NCBI GenBank assembly: GCA_000372225.1 | Contig: AQTY01000003.1 | Span: 40,027-104,026, forward strand | Length of the DNA stretch: 64,000 bases | DNA from: Candidatus Nitromaritima sp. SCGC AAA288-L16 | GTDB lineage: Bacteria > Nitrospinota > Nitrospinia > Nitrospinales > VA-1 | Reading direction: 5' to 3' | Part shown: piece by piece, positions 1-6,743 of the stretch | Position numbering within the stretch: position 1 is the stretch's first letter | Layout of the letters: every line of letters begins with the position of its first letter | The notes under the pieces: model-generated | Told to the model about the DNA's origin: nothing | What the model saw: only the letters and a program-made list of their open reading frames with translations | Database searches by the model: none | Translations under genes and position numbers: made by a program

Positions 1-264
1 ATTTGGAACTTGGATAAAGAACTATCTTCATACGTTTTTAGAAAAGGTAGATATGTAAATAAACAAGTTATGAAAGATGGAGTGAAGATGGATAAACAAC
101 TTTACATAGATGGTGAATGGATAAAGAAACGAGATGTAATAGTTCCATCTGGTTCATTAGACATACAGAAACCATATAACCAAAAATGTGTTTCTTGGTA
201 TTCCACAAGAAAACAAAACAACTATCAAAACTACGAACACTATTACATTAGTGGTTCTCAATAA
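1..264 (+). CDS. hypothetical protein, 5' partial
   Basis: The reading frame is open to the left edge of the window, so the N-terminus is probably missing; a TTG at 10 is the first possible internal start. The visible product is about 85 residues, very rich in Lys, Tyr, Asn and Gln, without a signal peptide or membrane segment. No family is recognised. It heads a same-strand series of closely packed small genes ending at 2123, which suggests one operon. The AT-rich composition resembles phage or plasmid DNA. Confidence 0.5.
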   Translation: MWNLDKELSSYVFRKGRYVNKQVMKDGVKMDKQLYIDGEWIKKRDVIVPSGSLDIQKPYNQKCVSWYSTRKQNNYQNYEHYYISGSQ

Positions 265-272
265 TGGAGTGA

Positions 273-680
273 ATGAATATGAAGAAAAGACAAAAAACAA
301 TAGACGATAAACAAAATCTAAAACGACTAAATAAATACAACAAGAACAGGTTTAGTGGTTGTGAAGTATTACTTGGACTTACTGGTAAAGAACAGATGTG
401 GTTATTGGACTTGGTGTTTCACTATGAAATGTATAACGAAACTACCAATCCATTTATCTCTCGTCATTACGAGTGTTTAGAAACTGACGAGAAGTATAAA
501 CAGAAAGTCAAAGAGAACTATTTCCCAAATAGTCTATACGACCATCTACTCCATCCATTACTACGAAGGGACTTATTCTCGTCTATGAAAGAACTAATAC
601 TTACTGGTGGTGGTGGAAAGTTTAGAAAACGTATCAACAAAATCTTGGAACAATACGAAGTTGGAGAATACAACGTATGA
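273..680 (+). CDS. hypothetical protein (135 aa)
   Basis: The start ATG at 273 follows a GGAG-like site just after the preceding stop; a second ATG two codons on is also possible. The product is basic and hydrophilic, with a stretch of four Gly near its C-terminus (about residues 112-115) and no membrane segment. Its last codons overlap the next start by four bases (ATGA), the usual sign of translational coupling. No family is recognised. Its place in a chain of overlapping short genes points to an accessory or phage/plasmid-like operon. Confidence 0.55.
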   Translation: MNMKKRQKTIDDKQNLKRLNKYNKNRFSGCEVLLGLTGKEQMWLLDLVFHYEMYNETTNPFISRHYECLETDEKYKQKVKENYFPNSLYDHLLHPLLRRDLFSSMKELILTGGGGKFRKRINKILEQYEVGEYNV

Positions 681-1090
681 GAACCATAAGAACATTTAGA
701 CAATTCTTGGAATATGGAGAACCAGAAGTTCTTACCAAGTCCAAAATATACATAGAAGATTTATCTGGTAGAGAGAAAACAACAAAAATTATTTTGTTGA
801 AAAAACTACTTAAAGATTTTGATTTCCACTATACGAGAAGTGATGATAGACGTTCATACCAACGTGGTAAAGAACAACAAGACAAGATAGAGAAACTGGT
901 GAAAGAGATTGGTAAAGATGGATTGAAGATATACAGAAACTATATATCTACAAAAGAGAGTAAAAAAACTGGAACTAATGGAAGTCTATACTCTGGTTTT
1001 TCTTTCTTTCCACCAACTCCACCACTATCCACAGAAGAAAAACACTTAAAGAGAACTATGATATATGGAAAAGTTTATAAAGGTGAATAG
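677..1090 (+). CDS. hypothetical protein (137 aa)
   Basis: It starts inside the stop of the upstream gene (ATGA overlap), so translation is probably coupled. The product is basic (many Lys and Arg), soluble, with a Gly/Ser/Phe/Pro-rich stretch at about residues 100-117. No family is recognised. The next small gene begins three bases after its stop. Together with its neighbours it forms a polycistronic block with unusually tight spacing. Confidence 0.55.
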   Translation: MRTIRTFRQFLEYGEPEVLTKSKIYIEDLSGREKTTKIILLKKLLKDFDFHYTRSDDRRSYQRGKEQQDKIEKLVKEIGKDGLKIYRNYISTKESKKTGTNGSLYSGFSFFPPTPPLSTEEKHLKRTMIYGKVYKGE

Positions 1091-1092
1091 AG

Positions 1093-1254
1093 ATGATAAG
1101 TAAATCTATACAAGAAAGTAATAAATCGTTCTTTGTGAAGAACACCAAAGCAAAAATGTTATTACAGAAACTCAATCAAACTGAAAAGCAGATAATAATG
1201 TTATTGACTAAACGAAATCTACAAATCACAGAGTTATTCTCTGTGATAAAATAA
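1093..1254 (+). CDS. small hypothetical protein (53 aa)
   Basis: ATG at 1093 opens a 53-codon frame ending in TAA at 1252-1254. It fills exactly the space between two better-supported genes, three bases after the upstream stop and 11 bases before the next start. The peptide is basic and Leu/Gln/Lys-rich, probably helical (MISKSIQESNKSFF at its N-terminus). No family is recognised. The fit in the operon is the main reason to believe it is real. Confidence 0.45.
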   Translation: MISKSIQESNKSFFVKNTKAKMLLQKLNQTEKQIIMLLTKRNLQITELFSVIK

Positions 1255-1265
1255 AGGATATATTT

Positions 1266-1460
1266 ATGACTAATACATACGACAAAGAACTAAACACCAA
1301 AGTTTCATTTCTATTTCCAAGAGTTCTAACAGAGAAGATGGATGAACTATCCATACGTATTGGGGTATCTCGTTCGCAAATCTTACGAAAATCTACACAA
1401 GAGTATCTCAACTTTTTGGAGAATGAATACCAAAGAAACAATACTCAACAGATGTTATGA
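1266..1460 (+). CDS. ribbon-helix-helix (CopG/Arc-like) DNA-binding protein
   Basis: The 64-residue product has the ribbon-helix-helix layout: a short strand (TKVSFLFP, residues 11-18), a first helix (TEKMDELSIRIG) and a second helix beginning at VSRSQILRK. This family binds DNA as dimers and usually represses its own operon, often as a plasmid partition factor or antitoxin. The stop overlaps the start of the next gene by four bases, so that partner could be a cognate toxin, which is inference only. A 3' fragment of a second copy lies at 4086-4140. Confidence 0.75.
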   Translation: MTNTYDKELNTKVSFLFPRVLTEKMDELSIRIGVSRSQILRKSTQEYLNFLENEYQRNNTQQML

Positions 1461-1846
1461 ATAAAAAACAAAAACAAGAACTAGGACAAAGTTTGATTGA
1501 TTTCATCCAACAAGAATACAGTATTTTGGATTTCATAGAAGTGTGTGGGAATGATGTTGAGTTTGAGATGGATGAAGAAAACAAAAAGGAAACATTTGAT
1601 ATAAAAATAGACAAATGGAATGTTGTTATTACTACTTGGTATAAGAATAGAGGTGGAGATGACGAGTTTCCAAATAGTCCAACTTGGGATGTGAATAACC
1701 AAGATGTAGAGTTTGATGGTGATGGTGAAAATTTTAGGGAATGGATAAAAATAAACTGGAAAGATTTGAGATTTTATTCTTCTATGGGAATCTGGAAAGA
1801 AGTGTATGACGGATACGAAAAAAACAAAAAGAAAGAAGGGGAATAG
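1457..1846 (+). CDS. hypothetical acidic protein coupled to the ribbon-helix-helix gene
   Basis: The start overlaps the stop of the ribbon-helix-helix gene (ATGA). The 129-residue product is strongly acidic (stretches such as NDVEFEMDEENKKE) and Trp-rich, with no signal peptide or membrane segment. It is not recognised. Position alone would suit a toxin or partner of the upstream DNA-binding protein, but the acidic character is not typical of RelE or MazF toxins. Other shadows on the opposite strand are not credible. Confidence 0.55.
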   Translation: MNKKQKQELGQSLIDFIQQEYSILDFIEVCGNDVEFEMDEENKKETFDIKIDKWNVVITTWYKNRGGDDEFPNSPTWDVNNQDVEFDGDGENFREWIKINWKDLRFYSSMGIWKEVYDGYEKNKKKEGE

Positions 1847-1892
1847 ATATGATTACGAACATTCTTTCAGTATAAAAAAAGGGGACTATATT

Positions 1893-2123
1893 ATGACTTC
1901 ACGTGTGGTAGAACATAAAATCAAGTTGGAGAAATCTGTAAAAATCATTCTTGGAGTATTAGCATTTGGTGTTTTTCTAAACGCATTCGCACCAGTATTT
2001 GATGTTAGAGAAGCATTTTCTGTTAGAGAAGCATTCGCACAAAGAACGATAGGAAGTGAAAGTAATCCAGTTCGAGTAGCATTGTGTAAGTGGAGCAGTT
2101 TCGACTCCCCAAAATGTCAATAA
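1893..2123 (+). CDS. short exported peptide precursor, paralog 1
   Basis: ATG at 1893 is preceded by a GGGG Shine-Dalgarno-like site; earlier in-frame starts overlap the previous gene. The 76-residue product has a charged n-region (about 17 residues, KIKLEK), one hydrophobic segment (VKIILGVLAFGVFLNAFAP) and an AFA-Q motif that would suit signal peptidase I. The mature part would be about 27 residues with two Cys. A short VREAFS/VREAFA duplication precedes the cleavage site. The paralog at 3874-4065 shares the leader almost residue for residue while the exported tail differs. Function unknown. Confidence 0.6.
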   Translation: MTSRVVEHKIKLEKSVKIILGVLAFGVFLNAFAPVFDVREAFSVREAFAQRTIGSESNPVRVALCKWSSFDSPKCQ

Positions 2124-2162
2124 TCTTTATTCAAACGACATTCATACAAAACAATACTCAAC

Positions 2163-2210
2163 TGGTATAATGTCTTTCTGGTGGAGAAATACCAGTTTTT
2201 CACCAGAAAA
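2163..2210 (+). promoter_or_regulatory. extended -10 promoter and 5' UTR hairpin
   Basis: TGGTATAAT at 2163-2171 matches the extended -10 form TGnTATAAT. Just after it, TTTCTGGTG (2175-2183) and CACCAGAAA (2201-2209) form a 9-bp inverted repeat. This places a stem-loop in the leader of the exported protein gene at 2250. No clear -35 is seen, as is usual for extended -10 promoters. Confidence 0.45.
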
Positions 2211-2249
2211 TGAAAAAACATACCACCTATTTCTTGTTATATTTTCTCT

Positions 2250-2642
2250 ATGAAAAAACTACTTCCCATATTCACACTTTTATTCTCAACACTGATGTTC
2301 TCAACACCTTCCTATGGTGAATGGACGAAAACAAGTGTTAATGATATAGGAGACACCTTCTATGTGGATTTTGATAGAATCAGAAAACACGGTGAATATG
2401 TTTTTTGGTGGGGTATAAGTGATTACTTGAAACCTAAGAGTGTTGGGCAGTGGTCTTCCAGAGTATATAGACAAGGTGATTGTAAATTATTTCGGTTTAA
2501 AATTTTGAGTGATTCCTATTACAAAGAACCTATGGGTGGGGGAGAATCTTTCTTATCTTCAAATGTACCAGACGAGAATTGGTCGTATCCTCCTCCTAAC
2601 TCAAATGCAGAAAAAATTATAAAACGGGTCTGTAGTCAGTGA
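2250..2642 (+). CDS. exported protein, similar to surface-adhesin protein E family
   Basis: The 130-residue product starts with a clear Sec signal peptide (KKLLPIFTLLFSTLMF, cleavage near SYG-EW). The mature part carries the pattern seen in adhesin-E-like proteins: EWTKTSVND near the N-terminus, a YVDFDRIRK stretch, a Cys in GDCKLFRF, and a second conserved Cys close to the C-terminus (RVCSQ), probably forming a disulfide. Family assignment is from memory of the pattern. It lies alone between the small-gene operon and a long repeat, with its own promoter at 2163. Probably periplasmic or surface located. Confidence 0.55.
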   Translation: MKKLLPIFTLLFSTLMFSTPSYGEWTKTSVNDIGDTFYVDFDRIRKHGEYVFWWGISDYLKPKSVGQWSSRVYRQGDCKLFRFKILSDSYYKEPMGGGESFLSSNVPDENWSYPPPNSNAEKIIKRVCSQ

Positions 2643-2656
2643 GTTAGTGTACTAAT

Positions 2657-2900
2657 CATTCAATAGTAAAATCGAGTTACGTAAATGTTACGTAATAAAA
2701 ATAAACTCTTTATTTTTAATAAGTTATAAGCATAAAACTATTGAATGGGAGTGACAGGAACCCTCCTCTTAGTCAAATAACTCCTTATAAATCAATATTT
2801 TAAATTTTTGAGTCCAGTTACGTACTTTTACGTAATATGGTCATTCAGAGTCTTAAACGACCATCGGTTACGTATATCTTACGTACTTGGGGTCACCATT
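2657..2900 (+). repeat. intergenic repeat locus A (TTACGTA type)
   Basis: No gene lies between 2643 and 2940. An 11-bp perfect inverted repeat, CATTCAATAGT and ACTATTGAATG (ends near 2658 and 2748), encloses a direct-repeat pair TTACGTA at 2677 and 2688 (11-bp period). A second module has pairs at 2818/2828 and 2868/2879, flanking a 6-bp inverted repeat ATGGTC (2837) / GACCAT (2859). The right end, ATTGAATGGG, is shared with loci B and D. All six half-sites here are the TTACGTA variant. Function unknown. Confidence 0.6.
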
Positions 2901-2940
2901 GATTAGTATTGTTTCCGAGTAAATACGGTATTCTTATCGT

Positions 2941-3024
2941 ATGAAAACCAAACCACTCACATTCTTACTCGCACTCACTTTTCTGTTTTTGTTTAGTGGT
3001 TCTGTTTTTGGTGATGATTTTTAA
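2941..3024 (+). CDS. signal-peptide-only mini-ORF (27 aa)
   Basis: ATG at 2941 opens a 27-codon frame whose product is essentially a Sec signal peptide (MKTKPLTFLLAL...SGSVFG) followed by DDF and a stop. Nearly the same DNA begins the frameshifted MORN gene at 6743 (minus strand), and a diverged form begins the pentapeptide gene at 7815. It is therefore probably the surviving 5' end of a lost exported protein gene, or a donor of the signal-peptide module. No clear Shine-Dalgarno is seen. Confidence 0.35.
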   Translation: MKTKPLTFLLALTFLFLFSGSVFGDDF

Positions 3025-3037
3025 AGATGGTTGACAT

Positions 3038-3073
3038 AAAAAAACCCCCACCACTTTGACTAGTAGTGGAGGT
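3038..3073 (-). terminator. intrinsic terminator for the exported protein gene
   Basis: Read on the minus strand, CCTCCACTAC and GTGGTGGGGG form a ten-pair stem (with G-U pairs) followed by seven T. It lies 15 bases after the stop of the gene at 3088-3579. Confidence 0.75.
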
Positions 3074-3087
3074 TTATTCGGTAATAC

Positions 3088-3579
3088 TTACTTGAGGTTA
3101 ACAGTCATAATGACAAACTCTTTATTCATTTGTGTTCCCTGATGGGGTTCTACGTAAGTTCCATCGTAGTAATACCATTGTAAAGGTGTCATTTTCCCCA
3201 ACGATTTTGGATGTTTCGGGAGTTTATTTACATCCATCCCACTTTCAATGAAAGTTTTAGGGTTGAGGTAATAAACAATATCTTCGTGGGTTTTTTCGGG
3301 ATTACTAGCAAAGTGAATCATATTATGTTTAGTAACTTTCTCCAACATACAATACTCCCCACTTGCCTTAGTCGCATCAATCGCAGCAAGTTTGGAACCC
3401 GGTGCAAACAAATTAGCAATTGCATTGATTTCTTTTCGTGCAGTTCCCTTCAAACTTAAAACAGCACCAAACTCATTTTTAATAGCACTCAGTTCTTCAG
3501 CATCAGTTGCAGCAAAAACATTGGTTGGTGCTAAAAATGCACAAACCAAACCAACTAAAAGAAATTTTTTCAAAATCAT
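3088..3579 (-). CDS. exported hypothetical protein (163 aa)
   Basis: The start at 3579 has an excellent Shine-Dalgarno (AGGAGG six bases upstream). The product begins with a typical signal peptide (ILKKFLLVGLVCAFLAP, cleavage near VFA-AT). The mature region of about 140 residues has one Cys (GEYCML) and motifs HNMIHFASNPEKTHED and QWYYYDGTYVEPHQG. This could suggest a cyclic-nucleotide or sensor-like periplasmic fold, possibly a haem- or small-ligand-binding domain, but I do not recognise the family. It has its own terminator and opposite orientation to its neighbours, so it is a single-gene unit. Confidence 0.65.
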   Translation of the reverse strand: MILKKFLLVGLVCAFLAPTNVFAATDAEELSAIKNEFGAVLSLKGTARKEINAIANLFAPGSKLAAIDATKASGEYCMLEKVTKHNMIHFASNPEKTHEDIVYYLNPKTFIESGMDVNKLPKHPKSLGKMTPLQWYYYDGTYVEPHQGTQMNKEFVIMTVNLK

Positions 3580-3697
3580 CTTGCCTCCTGTTAGATAAAA
3601 CATATGAATGTAATTGTGAGAGAGTGATCCTACCAAGCACCAGATATACACGCAACTCTAAAATCAAACTACCCTCCATCTCTCCACCCACAACTTC

Positions 3698-3772
3698 CCA
3701 ATCCCCCCTCCTCTCTGATATAATCCAAAAATCCCAAAAGTCCTGAGGAGTTCCATCATGCGAACCACTTGG
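3698..3772 (+). promoter_or_regulatory. promoter-leader module, copy 1
   Basis: This is one of three copies of a conserved module. It contains a pyrimidine-rich start (CCAATCCCCCC), an extended -10 TGATATAAT (3716-3724), then CCCAAAAGTCCT, a GGAG Shine-Dalgarno and the segment CGAACCACTTGG. Copies lie at 7273-7330 (minus) and 7729-7805 (plus). In this copy the trinucleotide before CGAACC is ATG, giving a possible 33-codon leader ORF (3758-3859); the other two copies have ATA there. Confidence 0.65.
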
Positions 3773-3841
3773 CAACCATTGAGCAACGAAACCAAACCAC
3801 TCACAACAAACCAGACACCATTCGGTGTCTGGTTTTTTTTT
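3731..3841 (+). ncRNA. candidate small RNA or attenuated leader
   Basis: A transcript from the extended -10 at 3716-3724 would start near 3731 and meet a strong intrinsic terminator ending at 3841, giving about 110 nt. The only ORF inside (ATG 3758 to TAG 3857) runs through the terminator stem, so it could be an attenuator leader peptide for the exported peptide gene at 3874. Alternatively the unit is a free small RNA. Confidence 0.4.
3811..3841 (+). terminator. intrinsic terminator
   Basis: CCAGACACC (3811-3819) and GGTGTCTGG (3824-3832) form a perfect 9-bp stem with a four-base loop, followed by nine T. It lies 33 bases before the next gene, so it may act as an attenuator. Confidence 0.85.
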
Positions 3842-3873
3842 GTCCAAAACAACAATTAGAGGAGTATTAAGAG

Positions 3874-4065
3874 ATGAAAGATCGAGTGATAGAACACAAA
3901 GTTAAATTGGAAAAGTCAGTCAAAATTATTCTTGGAGTTTTAGCAGTTGGTGTTTTTCTAAACGCATTCGCACCAGTTTTTGATGTTAGAAAAGCATTCG
4001 CACAAATTGGAATGATAGGAAGTATCCATAACCCAGTTCATATTATTTGTAAGAAGGGTTGTTAA
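3874..4065 (+). CDS. short exported peptide precursor, paralog 2
   Basis: The 63-residue product matches paralog 1 (1893-2123) through the charged n-region, hydrophobic segment and the AFA-Q cleavage-like motif. It lacks the VREAF duplication. The predicted mature tail is about 20 residues, ends in CKKGC, and keeps a GS..NPV spacing before the first Cys that the paralog also has. A gene family with a constant export leader and variable Cys-containing tail is seen directly; a signal, toxin or bacteriocin role is only a guess. A GGAG site lies about ten bases before ATG 3874. Confidence 0.6.
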   Translation: MKDRVIEHKVKLEKSVKIILGVLAVGVFLNAFAPVFDVRKAFAQIGMIGSIHNPVHIICKKGC

Positions 4066-4085
4066 ATAGTCAAACGACGTTCATA

Positions 4086-4140
4086 ACTTTTACGAAAATC
4101 TATACAAGAGTATCTAAACTTCCTGGAGAATGAATACCAT
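4086..4140 (+). pseudogene. 3' fragment of a ribbon-helix-helix gene
   Basis: This stretch closely matches the 3' half of the ribbon-helix-helix gene at about 1383-1436 (LRKS.QEYLNFLENEY can be read through it), but the rest of the gene is missing. It lies directly after the second exported-peptide paralog, so both pieces appear to come from duplication of the 1266-2123 block, with the order changed. Confidence 0.65.
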
Positions 4141-4166
4141 TGGCATAAACCTCTTTAACACTTCCC

Positions 4167-4175
4167 TGTTATAAT
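4167..4175 (+). promoter_or_regulatory. extended -10 promoter
   Basis: TGTTATAAT matches TGnTATAAT and lies 39 bases before ATG 4214. No good -35 is at the right distance. Confidence 0.5.
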
Positions 4176-4213
4176 CTGCCAACTAGAAGTATTGCTGAAT
4201 AGGGAGGATAGTA

Positions 4214-4543
4214 ATGGCAAGTTTCAATCAAAGAGCAATAAAGTGGATAGATTATATAAAAGAAAATTGTATTGATGCTTTAAAAAAATATTGTGAAGAT
4301 CAAGCATCAAATGATTTAACCGCAGAAGAAAAGCAAGATGCTCGAGATTATCTGGAAAATTATATTAAAACTGAAGTTACCAAACATTTTGGTTGTGGAG
4401 TAGATGACGATCATCCATACGCAATAGATGATAATGGTACTGACCAAGAAGCATTGGAAAATATAGTTATGGAAATAATATTCATCTACAATAATCAAAA
4501 AGAAAGAGTATTCGACAGACTTCGTAAGAGTTTTGAATCTTAA
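4214..4543 (+). CDS. hypothetical acidic protein (109 aa)
   Basis: ATG 4214 is preceded by a good GGGAGG site and an extended -10 promoter at 4167. The product is acidic, mostly helical by composition, with two Cys in the N-terminal third and an HFGCGVDDDHPYAIDD loop in the middle. No signal peptide, membrane segment or known motif is evident. Single-gene transcription unit followed by the long repeat locus B. Confidence 0.55.
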   Translation: MASFNQRAIKWIDYIKENCIDALKKYCEDQASNDLTAEEKQDARDYLENYIKTEVTKHFGCGVDDDHPYAIDDNGTDQEALENIVMEIIFIYNNQKERVFDRLRKSFES

Positions 4544-4595
4544 AACTTGAAATTTTCTAAAGGATAGTTTGTTACTTTGACTTATAAAATGAGTC

Positions 4596-5076
4596 AGTAA
4601 TATTCTTCTTCACACCAGTTATACTCAATGGTATCATCTCTGCAAATTATTGAAAAAAAGGACTTTACGGAATTACGAATATGTTACGAACAAAAAATAA
4701 AGTCTTTAGAATCAACAACTTACAGACGTAGAACGATTGAATGGGAATGATACTTTCCATTTAAAATCTGTATAATATCTTTAAAATCAATAACTTAGAT
4801 ATTTTGGACTAGTTACAAACTCAATTCTGTCATTGTGTCTTTTCAATGACTTAGAAATCTGAGTTACAAACTAGTTACAAAAAAGACGACATCATTGACT
4901 ACCATGAGTGTCGGGTAACTCAAGTCATTACTAGTCAAACACTTAGTCCAAAAAAAACTGTTACAAACGAGTTACAAACTATGAGTTACAAACTCTGGAT
5001 AACTCGTTTTGTTTCAACAGGATACGTTTTTCGTGGAATCATTGACTTGTTGAATTGTCGGGGGAAAGTCAATGAT
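4596..5076 (+). repeat. intergenic repeat locus B (TTACGAA and GTTACAAAC types)
   Basis: No gene lies between 4544 and 5127. The first module (4596-4750) shares AATATTCTTCTTCACAC and a GGACTTTAC block with locus C, and GATTGAATGGGAATGA with locus D. It has TTACGAA at 4673 and 4684. The second module has GTTACAAAC at 4812, 4863/4874, 4960/4971 and 4985, mostly in 11-bp pairs. Hairpins: GTCATTG/CAATGAC (4829/4844), and a perfect 11-bp ATCATTGACTT/AAGTCAATGAT (5038/5066). Confidence 0.65.
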
Positions 5077-5127
5077 ACTGGGTACTCAGAGTCTTTTTAG
5101 TATGATTAAAACTGTTTCTCATTGCAT

Positions 5128-6522
5128 TCAATTAATCGGGACATAATAATCTGCATCAAGTTGTTTTCCAATTTCTTCTGCAACAAGTCGGTATCCTTCT
5201 GCATTGTAATGACCATCATTTCTAAACGGAAAAAGAGATAAGGGGTCTGGATGAGTTTTGAATACTTCATTCTGAATATCAATTATAGGAATATCTAATT
5301 CGGTTGCAGTTTGCATAACAATTTCGCGATTCCTTTCTTCACTAAGAGAATAATGATTCCCCTGGACTGGTGGTGCTTGCGAAAAAAAATTAGGCAAGTA
5401 AACAAAATACATTTCTCCACCCCATTCAGAGACCATTTGCTTAGATTGCTGTAATATATCTTTGAAGATAGTTGTCGGTGCAGGTTTGGATTTGGGTTTG
5501 GGTTTGAGTTTAGGTACTAGGTGAATCAAGTTTCTTAGTTTAGATAGTTTTATTATCTCTACTATCTTCCTTTTCATTTCCCTTACTCTTTCTCTTTGAA
5601 CATAATTTATCAATACACTGTCAATTTCCTCTTGCCTTGAAATCAAATTTTGTGAAAAACCATCTTCATTCAAATACTTTCTCAAGAATGGTGATTTCAT
5701 CTCTTCTTTCAAATCAAACAAATCATTTTCATGATATACCCACAAAACGATTTTGGGTTTCAAGGATTCGGCATATTCCTTAAGTGCAGCAAATTCTAAT
5801 AATGGTCCACTGCCTTTCTTTCCAATACTTATTGCTCTATAACCTGCTGCCCTTAATACAGCACTTATACTTTCATTCCAATTAACAGACAATCCTTCAG
5901 TAAATGAGTCACCACTTAATACTATATCAACAGCATTTTCATTATATAACCCTCTTGGATTGTTAAATCCATGTTCATCTGTTTTGATAATAGGATAGTA
6001 ACCTGATTCATTTACAAAGATTGTTGTGATATTTGAAATACCTCCAAGGTTATAAATAATACCATTATCTGTTAAATGTGCTTCTGGAAAAACATTAGGG
6101 AATGCCTTAATACCCAAATCAGTTAAATCATCAAGGACTTCTATAGTTGTTCTCGTATCATATGAAACACCTATTTGTTTTGCTTTTATTTCTCTTAGGT
6201 TTTTCTCTCTAAAAAAAGTTTCAAACCCATAAACTGTGATTACTGTTGTAACGAGCATTACAGACAAGTTCACCTTTAAACCTATTTTCAACCTTAACCC
6301 AAACCCAAAAAATATTAACCCTATCACCCCGATAAGAATTAGTTTTAGATAATATCCTGACAATTCATCATTTGAAAACTTAATGATTGCATCGTCCATA
6401 GGATTGTAAAATCTAAAAATCGAAAAAATGATGAGGAAAACAAAAAACAAAACACCCAATACGAACACCAGATTGGCAAACTTAATGGCAATCTGTGGTG
6501 GTTCATGATGTTTCCAATCCAT
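5128..6522 (-). CDS. membrane-anchored SGNH/GDSL hydrolase-like protein
   Basis: Counting from ATG 6522 the product has 464 residues. Three membrane segments lie at about 15-37, 57-79 and 83-103, followed by an exported SGNH domain. The nucleophile block GDSFTEG is at about 204-210 and the terminal catalytic DGH is at about 436-438. Such proteins act as esterases or acyltransferases on glycans or lipids; the substrate here is unknown. An upstream in-frame ATG at 6567 exists, but 6522 has a GGGA site and gives a normal N-terminus. The start overlaps the end of the broken MORN gene, so the three genes form one operon with the GIY-YIG gene. Confidence 0.75.
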   Translation of the reverse strand: MDWKHHEPPQIAIKFANLVFVLGVLFFVFLIIFSIFRFYNPMDDAIIKFSNDELSGYYLKLILIGVIGLIFFGFGLRLKIGLKVNLSVMLVTTVITVYGFETFFREKNLREIKAKQIGVSYDTRTTIEVLDDLTDLGIKAFPNVFPEAHLTDNGIIYNLGGISNITTIFVNESGYYPIIKTDEHGFNNPRGLYNENAVDIVLSGDSFTEGLSVNWNESISAVLRAAGYRAISIGKKGSGPLLEFAALKEYAESLKPKIVLWVYHENDLFDLKEEMKSPFLRKYLNEDGFSQNLISRQEEIDSVLINYVQRERVREMKRKIVEIIKLSKLRNLIHLVPKLKPKPKSKPAPTTIFKDILQQSKQMVSEWGGEMYFVYLPNFFSQAPPVQGNHYSLSEERNREIVMQTATELDIPIIDIQNEVFKTHPDPLSLFPFRNDGHYNAEGYRLVAEEIGKQLDADYYVPIN

Positions 6523-6743
6523 CTTTTTTCCCATTCTTGTAATGGGTTTCCAATCCTTTCTTACCATTTTTATTCCAAAAGGTTTCTACTCCTTCTTGTT
6601 TCCCATTCTTGTAATGGGTTTCACTCTTCAACTTCCCGTTGTCCCAAAACTCCTTCTTCACTTCTTCCTGACCATAAACAGAACCACTAAACAAAAAACA
6701 GAAAAGTGAGTGCGAGTAAGAATGTGAGTGGTTTGGTTTTCAT
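6503..6743 (-). pseudogene. MORN-variant repeat protein gene, frameshifted in its signal peptide
   Basis: The ATG at 6743 overlaps the GIY-YIG stop (ATGA). It encodes the same signal peptide as the mini-ORF at 2941, but six T instead of five (6693-6698) bring a stop after 18 codons. The remaining frame encodes a short exported protein with MORN-variant/YwqK-type repeats (NGKLKSETHYKNGKQEG). Removing one T restores one continuous frame of about 80 codons. A TTG at 6694 could start the remainder, but without the signal peptide. Confidence 0.65.

Noticed and set aside
4673..5000. CRISPR array
   Set aside because: Direct repeats are only 7-9 bp with 2-60 bp irregular gaps; no 24-37 bp repeats with constant spacers and no cas genes.
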